A stretch of DNA of 64,000 nucleotides from the NCBI RefSeq assembly GCF_001280085.1, contig NZ_LGED01000195.1:1-64000 (forward strand). Reading direction: 5' to 3'. The translations under genes and the position numbers were made by a program. This stretch comes from Saccharothrix sp. NRRL B-16348. GTDB taxonomy: Bacteria; Actinomycetota; Actinomycetes; Mycobacteriales; Pseudonocardiaceae. Below the pieces are notes generated by a model. The model saw only the letters and a program-made list of their open reading frames with translations. It was not told the origin of the DNA and did no database searches. The stretch's first letter is position 1. Each line of letters starts with the position of its first letter. This document shows, one piece after another, positions 34,139 to 42,973 of this stretch.

Positions 34139-35098
34139 GTGGTCGCGGTGCTGTGCGTTGGCGAGACCATGGCCGTGTTCACCCCCGCCGAAGCGGGGCC
34201 TCCCGAGGAAGTGCGCGCCTGGACGCGCGGCATCGGCGGCGCGGAGTCCAACGTGGCCTGCGCGCTGGCCGCGCTCGGCGTTCCCGTCGGGTGGGTGAGC
34301 GCGGTGGGCGACGACCCGTTCGGGCGGGCGATCGTCGCGTTCCTGGCGGGTGCGGGCGTGGACGTCTCGCACGTGCTGGTCGACCCGACGCGCCCCACCG
34401 GGCTCTACCTCAAGGAAGCAGGCAAGACCGGCAGCGCGGTGCGCTACTACCGCGCCGGCTCGGCGGCGTCCGCGCTCGGGCCTGAGGTGGTCGATCGGCT
34501 GGACCTCGGCGCGGTGTCGCACGTGCACCTGACCGGCATCACGGCCGCGCTTTCGCCGTCCTGCTCGGCGCTCGTGCACGCGCTGTTGGACCACCCCGGG
34601 ATCACGACGTCGTTCGACGTCAACTGGCGGCCGGCTCTGTGGGGTCCGTCCGGTCCGGAGGTGCTGCGTTCCCTGGCGGCCAAGGCGGACGTCGTCCTGG
34701 TCGGCGACGACGAGGCCGAGGCGCTGTGGGGTGTGTCCGAGCCTCTGGCGGTCCGCGAGGTGCTGCCCGAGCCCGGGACGGTGGTCGTCAAGCAGGGTGC
34801 GCAGGGCGCGACCGTGCTGGCGGTGGGCGAGGCTCCCGTGTTCGAGCCCGCGTTGGCGGTGGACGTCGTCGAGCCGGTCGGCGCGGGCGACGCGTTCGCC
34901 GCGGGGTTCCTGGCGGCCCGCCTGGCCGGTGAACCGCCTGCCCGCTGCCTGCGCTCCGGCCACCTGGCCGCGGCCGGCGCGCTGTGCACCCTGTCCGACG
35001 TCGCCGTGCCGCTGCCGTCGGCCGATGTGGCGCGGCTGCTGGTCGCCGATCCCGCCACGTGGGCCGCGGCACGGGTCAGCGCGGCCGGCGTGCGGTAG
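34139..35098 (+). CDS. kdgK: 2-keto-3-deoxygluconate kinase (PfkB family)
   Basis: The 319-residue ribokinase-family protein has the substrate-side signature GGAESNVACALAALG (about residues 31-45), GDDPFG, and the C-terminal catalytic motif VEPVGAGDAFAAGF with the base Asp. KDG kinase phosphorylates the KduD product to KDPG, and its position beside kduI/kduD supports this specificity. GAAGGAG precedes GTG 34139. A TTG 30 nt upstream is unlikely, as it overlaps the operator repeats. The matching KDPG aldolase is not in the window. Confidence 0.82.
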   Translation: MVAVLCVGETMAVFTPAEAGPPEEVRAWTRGIGGAESNVACALAALGVPVGWVSAVGDDPFGRAIVAFLAGAGVDVSHVLVDPTRPTGLYLKEAGKTGSAVRYYRAGSAASALGPEVVDRLDLGAVSHVHLTGITAALSPSCSALVHALLDHPGITTSFDVNWRPALWGPSGPEVLRSLAAKADVVLVGDDEAEALWGVSEPLAVREVLPEPGTVVVKQGAQGATVLAVGEAPVFEPALAVDVVEPVGAGDAFAAGFLAARLAGEPPARCLRSGHLAAAGALCTLSDVAVPLPSADVARLLVADPATWAAARVSAAGVR

Positions 35099-35172
35099 CC
35101 CCGGAGCACGGGCTGGTGTGGTGATCGTCGCGGGGGACGGTCACCGCCCTCGGCGCAGCCGGTGCGCGGTGA

Positions 35173-36273
35173 TCAGCGCAGTGCCTCCGTGCGCGCGCCG
35201 GTCGAGGCTCGTTCACGCAGTTCAGAGCTGAGGACGACCCGGCGCACGGGCCGGTCGGGGCCCTGGGCCAGGCGTTCCAGCGCCAGGTGCACGGCGGTGC
35301 TGCCGACGGCGTACTTGGGTGGCCGCATCGCGGTGAGCGGCGGGTGGGCGAACCGGGCGACCTCGTCGTCGTACGCGACGACCGAGAGGTCCGCCGGCAC
35401 CCGGACGCCGCGCTCCTCGGCGCGCTGCACCAGCGACACCGCTTCCCGGTCGGAGTGCACGACCAGCGCGGTGACGTCGTGCTCGGCGCACAGGTCGAGC
35501 ACCCGGTCGACGTCGACGGCCCAGCCGGGCTCGTAGTAGGCGGCCACGCTCACCTCCGGCGCGGGCGGCAGGCCGAGGTCCGTCATCGCGTGGTGCCAGC
35601 CGTCGCGGACCTGGCCGGACGTGGGGCTGGTCGCGCTGATGGCGAGCCCGATGCGGCGGTGCCCTTGGAGGTGCAGGTGGCGGACGGCGAGTTCCGCGCC
35701 CGCCGCGTGATCGGTGCGCACCGACTCGACGTGCTGGCGGTACGGGCCCGACACCGCCGAGCGCTCGACCAGGACCACCGGCACGGGCAGGGCCGTCAGC
35801 CACGCGAGCAGCTCCTCGGCGCCCGCGCCCCGGGTCGGCGGCGCGACGAGCAGCGCGTCGACCGCGCCGCTGCCGATCATCCACTCCACCTGGTGCCGCA
35901 CGTCGTCCACCTGGTACGACGCCCCGCGAAGCACGAGTCGGGCGCACTTCTCGTGCGCGGTGTCCTGCGCGCCGCGGATGACCTCGGGCCAGTAGTAGTC
36001 CAGCGACGGCACGACCATCCCGATCGCGGGCGTGGCGTCCTCGCCGGACGACTCGGCGGACACGTCGGCGACCAGCCGGACGCCGCCGTGCACGCGTTCC
36101 ACCAGGCCCTCGGCGGCCAGGTCGTTCACGTCCCGCCGCACGGTGACCGGGGTGACGCCCATGGCCTGCGCGATGTGCGTGATGCGCACGACGCCCCGGC
36201 CCGCCAAGTGCTCCAGCAGCCACTGCCGCCGGGCGGCGGGCAGCATCGCGCCCTTGGCCTCCGGTTTGTCCAT
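35173..36273 (-). CDS. Hybrid regulator: DeoR-type HTH with LacI-type sensor domain (1)
   Basis: The 366-residue protein is unusual. Residues about 12-65 are a DeoR/GlpR winged HTH (RQWLLEHLAGRGVVRITHIA, then MGVTPVTVRRDVNDLAAEGL, ending RVHGG). The rest, from IGMVVPSLDYYWPEVIRGAQ on, is a LacI/periplasmic-binding sensor, not the sugar-phosphate isomerase fold normal for DeoR. It is divergent from kduI and close in sequence to the regulator at 38021, so the two bracket kduI-kduD. The effector is probably a sugar or uronate, by inference. GATCGTTT-like repeats nearby are candidate sites. Confidence 0.8.
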   Translation of the reverse strand: MDKPEAKGAMLPAARRQWLLEHLAGRGVVRITHIAQAMGVTPVTVRRDVNDLAAEGLVERVHGGVRLVADVSAESSGEDATPAIGMVVPSLDYYWPEVIRGAQDTAHEKCARLVLRGASYQVDDVRHQVEWMIGSGAVDALLVAPPTRGAGAEELLAWLTALPVPVVLVERSAVSGPYRQHVESVRTDHAAGAELAVRHLHLQGHRRIGLAISATSPTSGQVRDGWHHAMTDLGLPPAPEVSVAAYYEPGWAVDVDRVLDLCAEHDVTALVVHSDREAVSLVQRAEERGVRVPADLSVVAYDDEVARFAHPPLTAMRPPKYAVGSTAVHLALERLAQGPDRPVRRVVLSSELRERASTGARTEALR

Positions 36274-36298
36274 GACCGCCTGCTCGCCTCGAAGTCCT

Positions 36299-36393
36299 GA
36301 TCGAAACTGATCGTAACAAGCAAACTGTACAGTCTTGCTCTTCTTTTGTGTCTGAGATTGACTGTTTCCGACCCTCTGATGATTGAAACGATC
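36299..36393. promoter_or_regulatory. GATCGTTT-like repeats between regulator and kduI
   Basis: GATCGAAA begins at 36299 and GATCGTAA at 36309, and the reverse complement AAACGATC lies at 36386-36393, just before kduI. A TTGACT at 36358-36363 may be the kduI -35 box. The motif is shared with the kdgK/GH30 and DUF2264 upstream regions. Confidence 0.4.
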
Positions 36394-36416
36394 CGACCGA
36401 AGGAAGGCGACGCCAC

Positions 36417-37247
36417 GTGGAGCAGCGCTACGCGACCGCGCCGCGGCAGGTCCCGTCCATGACCACGGACGACCTGCGGCAGAACTACCTGGTCGAAGAC
36501 CTGTTCGCCGACGACGAGGTGCGCGCGGTGTACACCCACCACGACCGGGTGGTGCTGGTGGGCGCGCTGCCGCGCGGCGGGCCGCTGAGCCTGCCGGCGT
36601 TCCCGGAGCTGAAGTCGGAGCGGTTCTTCGACCGCCGCGAAGCCGGGATCGTCAACGTGGGCGGACCGGGCACGGTGACCGTCGACGGCACCGAGCACCG
36701 GCTCGCCCCGACCGCGTGCCTGTACGTCGGCCGCGGCGTCGAGGAGGTGTCGTTCGCGTCCGACGACGCCGACGCGCCCGCCGCCTTCTACCTCTTCTCC
36801 GCGCCCGCGCACACGGCCTACCCGACCGTGCTGGTGGAGCCGGGCAACGGCACCGTGCGCGAGCTGGGCGACCCGCTGACCTCGAACCGGCGGACGCTCA
36901 CCCAGTACATCCACGAGAACGGCGTCCGCAGTTGCCAGGTCGTGATGGGCGTGACGACGCTGCACCCCGGCAGCATGTGGAACACCATGCCCGCGCACAC
37001 CCACGAACGCCGCATGGAGGTGTACCTCTACTTCGGCCTGCCCGAGGACGCCCGCGTGGTGCACCTGATGGGCGAGCCGAGCGAGACCCGGCACCTGGTC
37101 GTGGCCGACCGCCAAGCGGTGATCTCCCCGCCGTGGTCCGTGCACAGCGGCGTCGGCACCGCCGCGTACAGCTTCGTGTGGGCCATGGCCGGCGAGAACC
37201 AGGCGTTCGACGACATGGACCCGCACCCCGCGGCGGCGCTGCGATGA
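36417..37247 (+). CDS. kduI: 5-dehydro-4-deoxy-D-glucuronate isomerase
   Basis: The 276-residue cupin protein matches KduI in length and motifs: MNTMPAHTHERRMEVYLYF type metal site (WNTMPAHTHERRMEVYLYF, about residues 191-209) and a second His in WSVHSGVGT. It converts the keto-uronate released by unsaturated glucuronyl/galacturonyl hydrolases to 2,5-diketo-3-deoxygluconate in the cytoplasm. The GTG start has an AAGGAAGG site about 10 nt away. It overlaps kduD by 4 nt (ATGA). Confidence 0.9.
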   Translation: MEQRYATAPRQVPSMTTDDLRQNYLVEDLFADDEVRAVYTHHDRVVLVGALPRGGPLSLPAFPELKSERFFDRREAGIVNVGGPGTVTVDGTEHRLAPTACLYVGRGVEEVSFASDDADAPAAFYLFSAPAHTAYPTVLVEPGNGTVRELGDPLTSNRRTLTQYIHENGVRSCQVVMGVTTLHPGSMWNTMPAHTHERRMEVYLYFGLPEDARVVHLMGEPSETRHLVVADRQAVISPPWSVHSGVGTAAYSFVWAMAGENQAFDDMDPHPAAALR

Positions 37248-38014
37248 CGCCGGAGGTGGCCGGCCTGCTCGACCTGACCGGCAAGACCGCCGCCGTCACG
37301 GGTGCGGGCCGCGGCATCGGGCTCGCCGTCGCACGGCTGCTGGCCGCCGCGGGCGCCGACGTGATCGGCATCGGCGCGTCCATGCCCGAGGGCGACAGCC
37401 CGGCACGGGCCGCGGTCGAGGCCGAGGGCCGGGTGTTCACCCCGATCCGGACCGATCTGTCCGACCACGCTCAGGTGGCCGAGCTGGGCACGCTGCTGGC
37501 CGGGCGGGAGGTGGACGTGCTGGTCAACAACGCCGGCACGATCCGCCGCGCGCCGGCCGCCGAGCACAGCGACGCCGACTTCGACCACGTGCTCGACGTC
37601 AACCTGCGCGCCACCTGGACGTTGTCGCGGGACGTCGGCCGCGCGATGCTGGCCCGCGGCTCGGGCCGGATCGTCAACGTCGCGTCCATGCTGAGCTTCC
37701 AGGGCGGCATCACCGTGCCCGGGTACACGGCGTCGAAGTCCGCGGTGGCGGGCCTGACCAAGGCGCTGGCCAACGAGTGGGCCCACCGCGGCGTCAACGT
37801 CAACGCGGTCGCGCCCGGCTACGTCGCCACCGACAACACCGACGCCCTGCGCGCGAACCCGGACCGCAACCGGTCCATCCTCGAACGCATCCCGGCCGGT
37901 CGCTGGGCCGAGCCGGAGGACATCGCGGGCGCGGTGCTGTTCCTGTGCTCCCGCGCGGCCGACTACGTCCACGGCGTCGTGCTCCCGGTCGACGGGGGCT
38001 GGCTGGCGCGGTGA
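37244..38014 (+). CDS. kduD: 2-dehydro-3-deoxy-D-gluconate 5-dehydrogenase (SDR)
   Basis: The 256-residue classical SDR has TGAGRGIG (about 19-26), NNAG, VNVASMLSFQGG and YTASKSAV active-site motifs, plus APGYVATDNTDALR, a segment highly typical of KduD. It reduces the KduI product to 2-keto-3-deoxygluconate. Translation is coupled to kduI. The next gene is convergent, 6 bp away. Confidence 0.9.
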   Translation: MTPEVAGLLDLTGKTAAVTGAGRGIGLAVARLLAAAGADVIGIGASMPEGDSPARAAVEAEGRVFTPIRTDLSDHAQVAELGTLLAGREVDVLVNNAGTIRRAPAAEHSDADFDHVLDVNLRATWTLSRDVGRAMLARGSGRIVNVASMLSFQGGITVPGYTASKSAVAGLTKALANEWAHRGVNVNAVAPGYVATDNTDALRANPDRNRSILERIPAGRWAEPEDIAGAVLFLCSRAADYVHGVVLPVDGGWLAR

Positions 38015-38020
38015 ACCCGG

Positions 38021-39127
38021 TCAGGGCGGCGGGACCGTCGAGCCGCGCACGCGCAGGGACGGGGTGATCACCACCCGGTGCGCCGGGCGGTCCGGGTCGT
38101 GCAGCCGGGCGGCCAGCAACGACACGGCCGCCCGGCCGATGGAGCGGCGCGCCGGGCGCACGGCGGTGAGCGCCGGCGTGAACAGGGCCGCCACCTCGTC
38201 GTCGTAGGCCACGACCGACAGCCCGGCGGGCACCTGCACGCCGCGCTGCTCGGCGCGCTGGACCAGGGCCATCGCCTCGGTGTCGGCGTGCACGAGCACT
38301 GCCGTGGTGCCGGTGGCGGCCAACCCGTCGAGCACCTCGTCCAGCGCGGTGTCCCAGCCCGGCGTGCCGGGCGTCGGCACGGAGGTGTCCACGGTGGACC
38401 GCGGGTCGAGGCCCGTCTCGGCGCACGCGTCGAGCCAGCCGCGGTGCACGTGCGGCGACGTCGGGCTGTTCTCGCTGGTCACGATGCCGACCTTGCGGTG
38501 ACCCAGGGACACGAGGTGGTGCACGGCCATGGCCGCGCCCAGCGCGTGATCCGACACGACCGACTCCACGACGGCCTGGCGCGGGCCGACCGTCGCGACG
38601 CGCTCGACGAGCACGACCGGGGTGTCGATGGTGCTCAGCCACTCGATCGTGGCCGCCGCGGACGGCGCGGTCAGGCTCGGCGCGGCGATCAGCCCGCACA
38701 CGTCCTCGTTGTCCAGCAGCCGCTCCAGCTGGGGCCGGTCGTCGGCGCTCTCGTAGGACGAACCCCGGAGCAGGATGCGCAACCCGTTCGCGGACGCTTC
38801 CTCCTCCGCGCCGCGGACCACTTCCGGCCAGTAGTAGTCGAGCGACGGGACCAGCATGCCCGCGGCCCCGAGGTGGACGGGCTCCGGCGGGGTGTCTAAC
38901 GGTTGGACCGCCGACGGCAGGAGTTCGGCCGTGGGCAGCGTGGCGCCTCCGTGCACCCGGTGCAGGAGGCCCTCGCCGTCGAGGTGGGCGATGTCGCGGC
39001 GCAGCGTCACGGCGGTGACGCCCATCTTCTCGCTGAGGTCGGAGATCCGGACCATGCCGTCGCGGCGCAGCGCTTCGAGGATCGACGCGCGCCTGCGGGC
39101 GGCGAGCGTGCGGGACTCGGAGTTCAC
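38021..39127 (-). CDS. Hybrid regulator: DeoR-type HTH with LacI-type sensor domain (2)
   Basis: The 368-residue protein is a paralogue of the regulator at 35173: DeoR HTH at about residues 8-62 (RASILEALRRDGMVRISDLS, then MGVTAVTLRRDIAHLDGEGL, RVHGG) and a LacI-type sensor beginning LGAAGMLVPSLDYYWPEVVRGA. GGAGG lies just before GTG 39127. It is divergent from the DUF2264/transporter/GH88 operon and probably controls it. Longer starts upstream in frame lack ribosome sites. Confidence 0.8.
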   Translation of the reverse strand: MNSESRTLAARRRASILEALRRDGMVRISDLSEKMGVTAVTLRRDIAHLDGEGLLHRVHGGATLPTAELLPSAVQPLDTPPEPVHLGAAGMLVPSLDYYWPEVVRGAEEEASANGLRILLRGSSYESADDRPQLERLLDNEDVCGLIAAPSLTAPSAAATIEWLSTIDTPVVLVERVATVGPRQAVVESVVSDHALGAAMAVHHLVSLGHRKVGIVTSENSPTSPHVHRGWLDACAETGLDPRSTVDTSVPTPGTPGWDTALDEVLDGLAATGTTAVLVHADTEAMALVQRAEQRGVQVPAGLSVVAYDDEVAALFTPALTAVRPARRSIGRAAVSLLAARLHDPDRPAHRVVITPSLRVRGSTVPPP

Positions 39128-39252
39128 GACGCCTCCGCCGCGGTGCGGGCGCGCGGTGACGGCCTGCCGGACGGCAGGGCGTCGGGCCGGGGTCCTGTCG
39201 TCGGCCGGGCCGTCACCCGCTGCCGGCCGTTCCCCCTGCGCGCTCTCGTCAC
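39124..39252 (-). CDS. Possible 42-codon leader ORF upstream of regulator 2
   Basis: GTG at 39252 follows AGGAGGACG and opens an Arg/Pro/Thr-rich reading frame whose TGA overlaps the GTG of regulator 2 (GTGA). Spacing and overlap fit a translated, coupled upstream ORF. The composition is what any frame of such GC-rich DNA gives, so it may be chance. The remaining part of the 375-bp gap 39128-39502 holds the promoter described next. Confidence 0.25.
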   Translation of the reverse strand: MTRARRGNGRQRVTARPTTGPRPDALPSGRPSPRARTAAEAS

Positions 39253-39391
39253 CGCACGTCCTCCTGTCGTTGATCGTCGACCCAATTATGTGGGCGGCGT
39301 GCCGTGCGGCCTCGCGGCGACAGGCCGGTCCTCGGGCATCCGGCCGCACGCCGCCGCCGGGTGGACGATGCGACAAGCGTTCATGTGAGTC

Positions 39392-39419
39392 TTGACACGA
39401 TCGCTCCTGCACGTATTTA
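39392..39419 (+). promoter_or_regulatory. Promoter and operator repeats of the DUF2264 operon
   Basis: TTGACA (39392-39397) and TATTTA (39414-39419) are 16 bp apart. GATCG occurs in the spacer (from 39400) and again downstream as AGCGATCA and TTTGATCGAA (to about 39477), the same element seen near kdgK and kduI. DeoR-type control of the operon is likely. Confidence 0.5.
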
Positions 39420-39502
39420 CTGCTTAACAGGCAAAGCGATCAAAAACGAAAGCAACTGTGCACCATTTGATCGAACGCCTTCGACGCTGAAGGACGAGTC
39501 AC

Positions 39503-41536
39503 ATGCCGCCGGAACCCCTGTTGAGGGCCGCCGCACCACCGACCGGGTGGACCCGCGACCAGTGGGCGGGCACGGCCGACGCCATGCTGCGGGCCGTGCG
39601 CCCCTTCGCGTCGCCGGGCCACGCGCGGATCACCCTGCCCGGTCCGGCCGGTGGCTACGGGACCGAGGTGGACGGCCTGGAGGGCTTCGCCCGCACGTTC
39701 CTGCTCGCGGGGTTCCGGATCGCGGGCGAACGCGGAGCCGACCCGGACAACCTCGCCGAGTGGTACGCCGAGGGCATCGCGGCGGGCACCGACCCCGCGT
39801 CACCGGACCGCTGGGTGCGGCTGGACGAGCACCCGCAGGCCAAGGTGGAAGCCGCCTCGCTGGCGCTCGCCCTCGACCTGACCCGCCCGTGGCTGTGGGA
39901 CCGGCTCGACCCGGCCGTCCAGGAGCGGGTCGTCGCCTACCTCGCGCCCGCGGTGGGCGACCCGACCTACCCGCGCATCAACTGGGTCTGGTTCCGGCTG
40001 GTCGTGCAGGCGTTCCTGCGGTCGGTCGGCGGTCCCTGGTCGGCGGCGGACGTCGCCGAGGACCTGGCCACCCACGACGGCTTCCTCCGCGAGGACGCGT
40101 GGATGGCGGACGGCCACGAGCGCGCGTTCGACCACTACGTCGGCTGGGCGCTGCACGTCTACCCGCTGCTGTGGTCGCGGATGCCCGGCGCGGCCGGCTT
40201 CGCCGAGGCCCGCCGCGAACGGGACACCGCGCTGCTCGACCGCTTCCTGCTCGACGCCGTCCGCCTCGTCGGCGCGGACGGGTCGCCGCTCGTGCAGGGG
40301 CGCAGCCTGACCTACCGGTTCGCCGCCGCCGCGCCGTTCTGGGCGGGCGCGCTCGCCGAGGTGCCGTCCACGCCGCCCGGGGTGCTGCGCCGTGCCGCGA
40401 CGAGCGTCGTGCGCCACTTCGTGGACCGCGGCGCCTTGGACGAGCAGGGCTTGCTGTCGCTGGGGTGGCACGGTCGGTGGCCGCGCATCGCGCAGGCGTA
40501 CTCGGGGCCGGGCTCGCCGTACTGGGCGGTGAAGGGCATGCTCGGGCTGGCGCTGCCCGCCGACCACCCGGTGTGGCTGGCCGAGGAACTGCCGCTGCCG
40601 GTCGAGCGGGGCGACTACGTGCGGGCGATCAAGGCACCGGGCTGGCTGGTGAGCGGCACCGTCGCGGACGGTGTGGTGCGGGTCGTCAACCACGGCACCG
40701 ACCACGCGGTTCCCGGTGACACCAGGGGCGACTCCCCGCTCTACGCGCGCTTCGGCTACTCCACCGCGACCGCGCCGTTGCTGGACCGGGACAGCTGGAC
40801 CGACCCGCACGACCAGGCGGTCGTGCTGGTCGACGCCGAAGGCCGGACGTCCCACCGGTCCGGCATGGCGGTCGGCGCCACCGACGTGGTCGAGGTCGAC
40901 GGCATCACCGTGGGCACGGCGTCCTCGACCGGCGTCGTGCGCTGGCTGGAGCCCGACGAGGCGCAGCAGGGGCACGGCTCGGGGTGGACGGGCCGCGACC
41001 ACGACGCCGGGACCGTCACGGTGCACTCGTTCGTCCGCGGCCCGTGGGAGGTGCGCCTGGTCCGGGTCGACGACGTCGCCGCGGACCGCCCGCCGACGGC
41101 CCTGCGGTTGTCCGGGTGGCCCGTCGCGGGCACGGACGTCGACATCCTCTCGACTGGCCCCGCCGAACCCACCGCGACGGCCGAACCCGCCGGGCCGGCC
41201 GCGACCGTCGAACCCGCCGCGACCGCCGCCTCCACCGCAGCGCCGTGCGTCCGCGGTGACGACGGCACGCGGTCGACGCTCACCGTCCTCAGAGGACGGA
41301 CCACCGACTCGGGCGTGTCCGTGCACGAGGACGCCGGCCCGCTGGGACCGGTCGCCGCGGTCCCGTGGGCCCAGTTGACCGTCCTGCCCGGCGAGTGGTC
41401 CGCCGCCCTGCTCGAACTGGCGCGCGGCACCGGCTCCTGGTCCGTCGAACCCGAGGTCCGGCTCAGCCCCGGGCCGACGACCTGGGTCACCACCCGGTGG
41501 CCCGACGGCGCGCGCACCCGCGTCGCGCTGTCCTGA
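39503..41536 (+). CDS. DUF2264 family protein, predicted carbohydrate-active enzyme
   Basis: The 677-residue protein has no signal peptide. Residues about 15-375 match DUF2264, an all-helical (alpha/alpha-toroid-like) domain (GYGTEVDGLEGFARTFLLAG, RINWVWFRLVVQAFLRSVGG, GHERAFDHYVGWALHVYPLL, PFWAGAL). The C-terminal part is beta-rich and interrupted by a Pro/Ala/Thr-rich low-complexity insert at about 550-580. DUF2264 genes recur in uronate-polysaccharide loci, and I recall, without being able to check, that some members are classed as GH154 beta-glucuronidases of arabinogalactan use. It is first in an operon with the system 2 transporter and GH88. Confidence 0.7.
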   Translation: MPPEPLLRAAAPPTGWTRDQWAGTADAMLRAVRPFASPGHARITLPGPAGGYGTEVDGLEGFARTFLLAGFRIAGERGADPDNLAEWYAEGIAAGTDPASPDRWVRLDEHPQAKVEAASLALALDLTRPWLWDRLDPAVQERVVAYLAPAVGDPTYPRINWVWFRLVVQAFLRSVGGPWSAADVAEDLATHDGFLREDAWMADGHERAFDHYVGWALHVYPLLWSRMPGAAGFAEARRERDTALLDRFLLDAVRLVGADGSPLVQGRSLTYRFAAAAPFWAGALAEVPSTPPGVLRRAATSVVRHFVDRGALDEQGLLSLGWHGRWPRIAQAYSGPGSPYWAVKGMLGLALPADHPVWLAEELPLPVERGDYVRAIKAPGWLVSGTVADGVVRVVNHGTDHAVPGDTRGDSPLYARFGYSTATAPLLDRDSWTDPHDQAVVLVDAEGRTSHRSGMAVGATDVVEVDGITVGTASSTGVVRWLEPDEAQQGHGSGWTGRDHDAGTVTVHSFVRGPWEVRLVRVDDVAADRPPTALRLSGWPVAGTDVDILSTGPAEPTATAEPAGPAATVEPAATAASTAAPCVRGDDGTRSTLTVLRGRTTDSGVSVHEDAGPLGPVAAVPWAQLTVLPGEWSAALLELARGTGSWSVEPEVRLSPGPTTWVTTRWPDGARTRVALS

Positions 41537-41598
41537 CCGGCGGGCCAACCGCCCGCGCTCCCCGTTCTCCCCGTGGCTCGACCAGGAAGTGAAGGACC

Positions 41599-42897
41599 AT
41601 GCGACACCGCCATCCCCAGTGGACCGCCATCGCGGCCGCCGTCACCGCCCTCACGCTTACCGCCTGCGGTTCCGGCGAACCCGCCGACACCGGCGGCCCG
41701 GTCACCCTGACGATGAGCGCGTGGAGCATGAAGACCACGCCCGAGTTCCAGAAGCTCGCCGAGTCGTTCCAGGCGCAGCACCCGGACGTGAAGATCCAGT
41801 TCAAGGAGTACGACGCCACCAACTACGACACCCAGCTCACCGCGGACCTGGCCGCCGGCAGCGGGCCCGACCTCTACATCCTCAAGAACCTCAAGAACTT
41901 CATCACCTACCAGGGCGGCGAGCAGCTGCTGGACGTGTCGGACGTCGCCAGTGGGCTCGGCGACAAGGTCAACGGCATCGGCAACTACAAAGTGGACGGT
42001 GTCACCTACGCCGTGCCGTACCGCCAGGACTCCTGGTACCTCTACTACAACAAGGACCTCTTCGCCGCGGCGGGCGTGACGCCGCCCGACGAGACCTGGA
42101 CGTGGGCGGAGTACGAGAAGGCCTCGGCGGACCTCACGGCGGGCCTGAAGGCCGCGGGTTCCCCGGCCAAGGCCGCCTACCAGCACACCTGGCAGTCCAC
42201 GGTGCAGGGCCTGGCGCTGGCCCAGACGAAGGGCGCGGACCTCGGCAGCGGCGACTACGGCTACCTGGCGCCCTACTACAAGCGCGCGCTGGAGCAGCAG
42301 CAGGCGGGCTCGCAGGTGGACTACGGCACGGCCACCACGAACACCCTCCAGTACCAGGCGCAGTTCGGCACCCAGCAGGCCGCGATGATGCTGATGGGCA
42401 GCTGGTACGTGGCGACCCTGATCGCGCAGCAGAAGAAGGGCGAGGCGCAGGCGTTCCAGTGGGGCTTCGCGCCGGCGCCCCAGCCCGACGCAGGCACCAA
42501 GGACAAGCCGATCACGTTCGGCGACCCGACCGGCGTCGGCGTCAACGCCGCCATCGACGAGAACAAGGTCGCGGCCGCCAAGAAGTTCCTGACCTTCGCC
42601 GCGGGCGAGGGCGCGGCCACCGCGCTGGCGGGCATCGGCATCACGCCCGCGACGCTGACCGACCCGGTGGTCCAGGCGTACTTCGGGGTGCAGGGCATGC
42701 CGGCGGACGAGCTGTCCCGGTTCACGTTCACCACGCACGACACCCGTGCGGAGAACCCCGTCTCGGCGCAGACGGCCCCGTTGCAGAACATCCTGCTGGA
42801 GACCCACTCCGCGATCATGTCCGGGAGCACGCCGGTGGACGAGGCGCTGACCAAGGCGGGCGAACGGGCTCGCAGCGAGGTCCTCGAGTCCAAGTGA
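41599..42897 (+). CDS. Sugar ABC transporter substrate-binding lipoprotein (system 2)
   Basis: The 432-residue family 1 solute-binding protein has a signal peptide with lipobox TLTAC (Cys about 23), then the characteristic VTLTMSAWSMKTTPEFQKLA and WYLYYNKDLFAAAGVTPPDE. GAAGGACC precedes the ATG. It is followed by two permease genes. Linkage to GH88, DUF2264 and kdu genes suggests a uronate-containing oligosaccharide as ligand. Confidence 0.88.
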   Translation: MRHRHPQWTAIAAAVTALTLTACGSGEPADTGGPVTLTMSAWSMKTTPEFQKLAESFQAQHPDVKIQFKEYDATNYDTQLTADLAAGSGPDLYILKNLKNFITYQGGEQLLDVSDVASGLGDKVNGIGNYKVDGVTYAVPYRQDSWYLYYNKDLFAAAGVTPPDETWTWAEYEKASADLTAGLKAAGSPAKAAYQHTWQSTVQGLALAQTKGADLGSGDYGYLAPYYKRALEQQQAGSQVDYGTATTNTLQYQAQFGTQQAAMMLMGSWYVATLIAQQKKGEAQAFQWGFAPAPQPDAGTKDKPITFGDPTGVGVNAAIDENKVAAAKKFLTFAAGEGAATALAGIGITPATLTDPVVQAYFGVQGMPADELSRFTFTTHDTRAENPVSAQTAPLQNILLETHSAIMSGSTPVDEALTKAGERARSEVLESK

Positions 42898-42973
42898 CCC
42901 CTCGGCGCGGGCTCGGCGGCACCGGGCCCGCGCCACCCCCAGCACACCACCTACGCAGGAGCACAGAGAGCCG

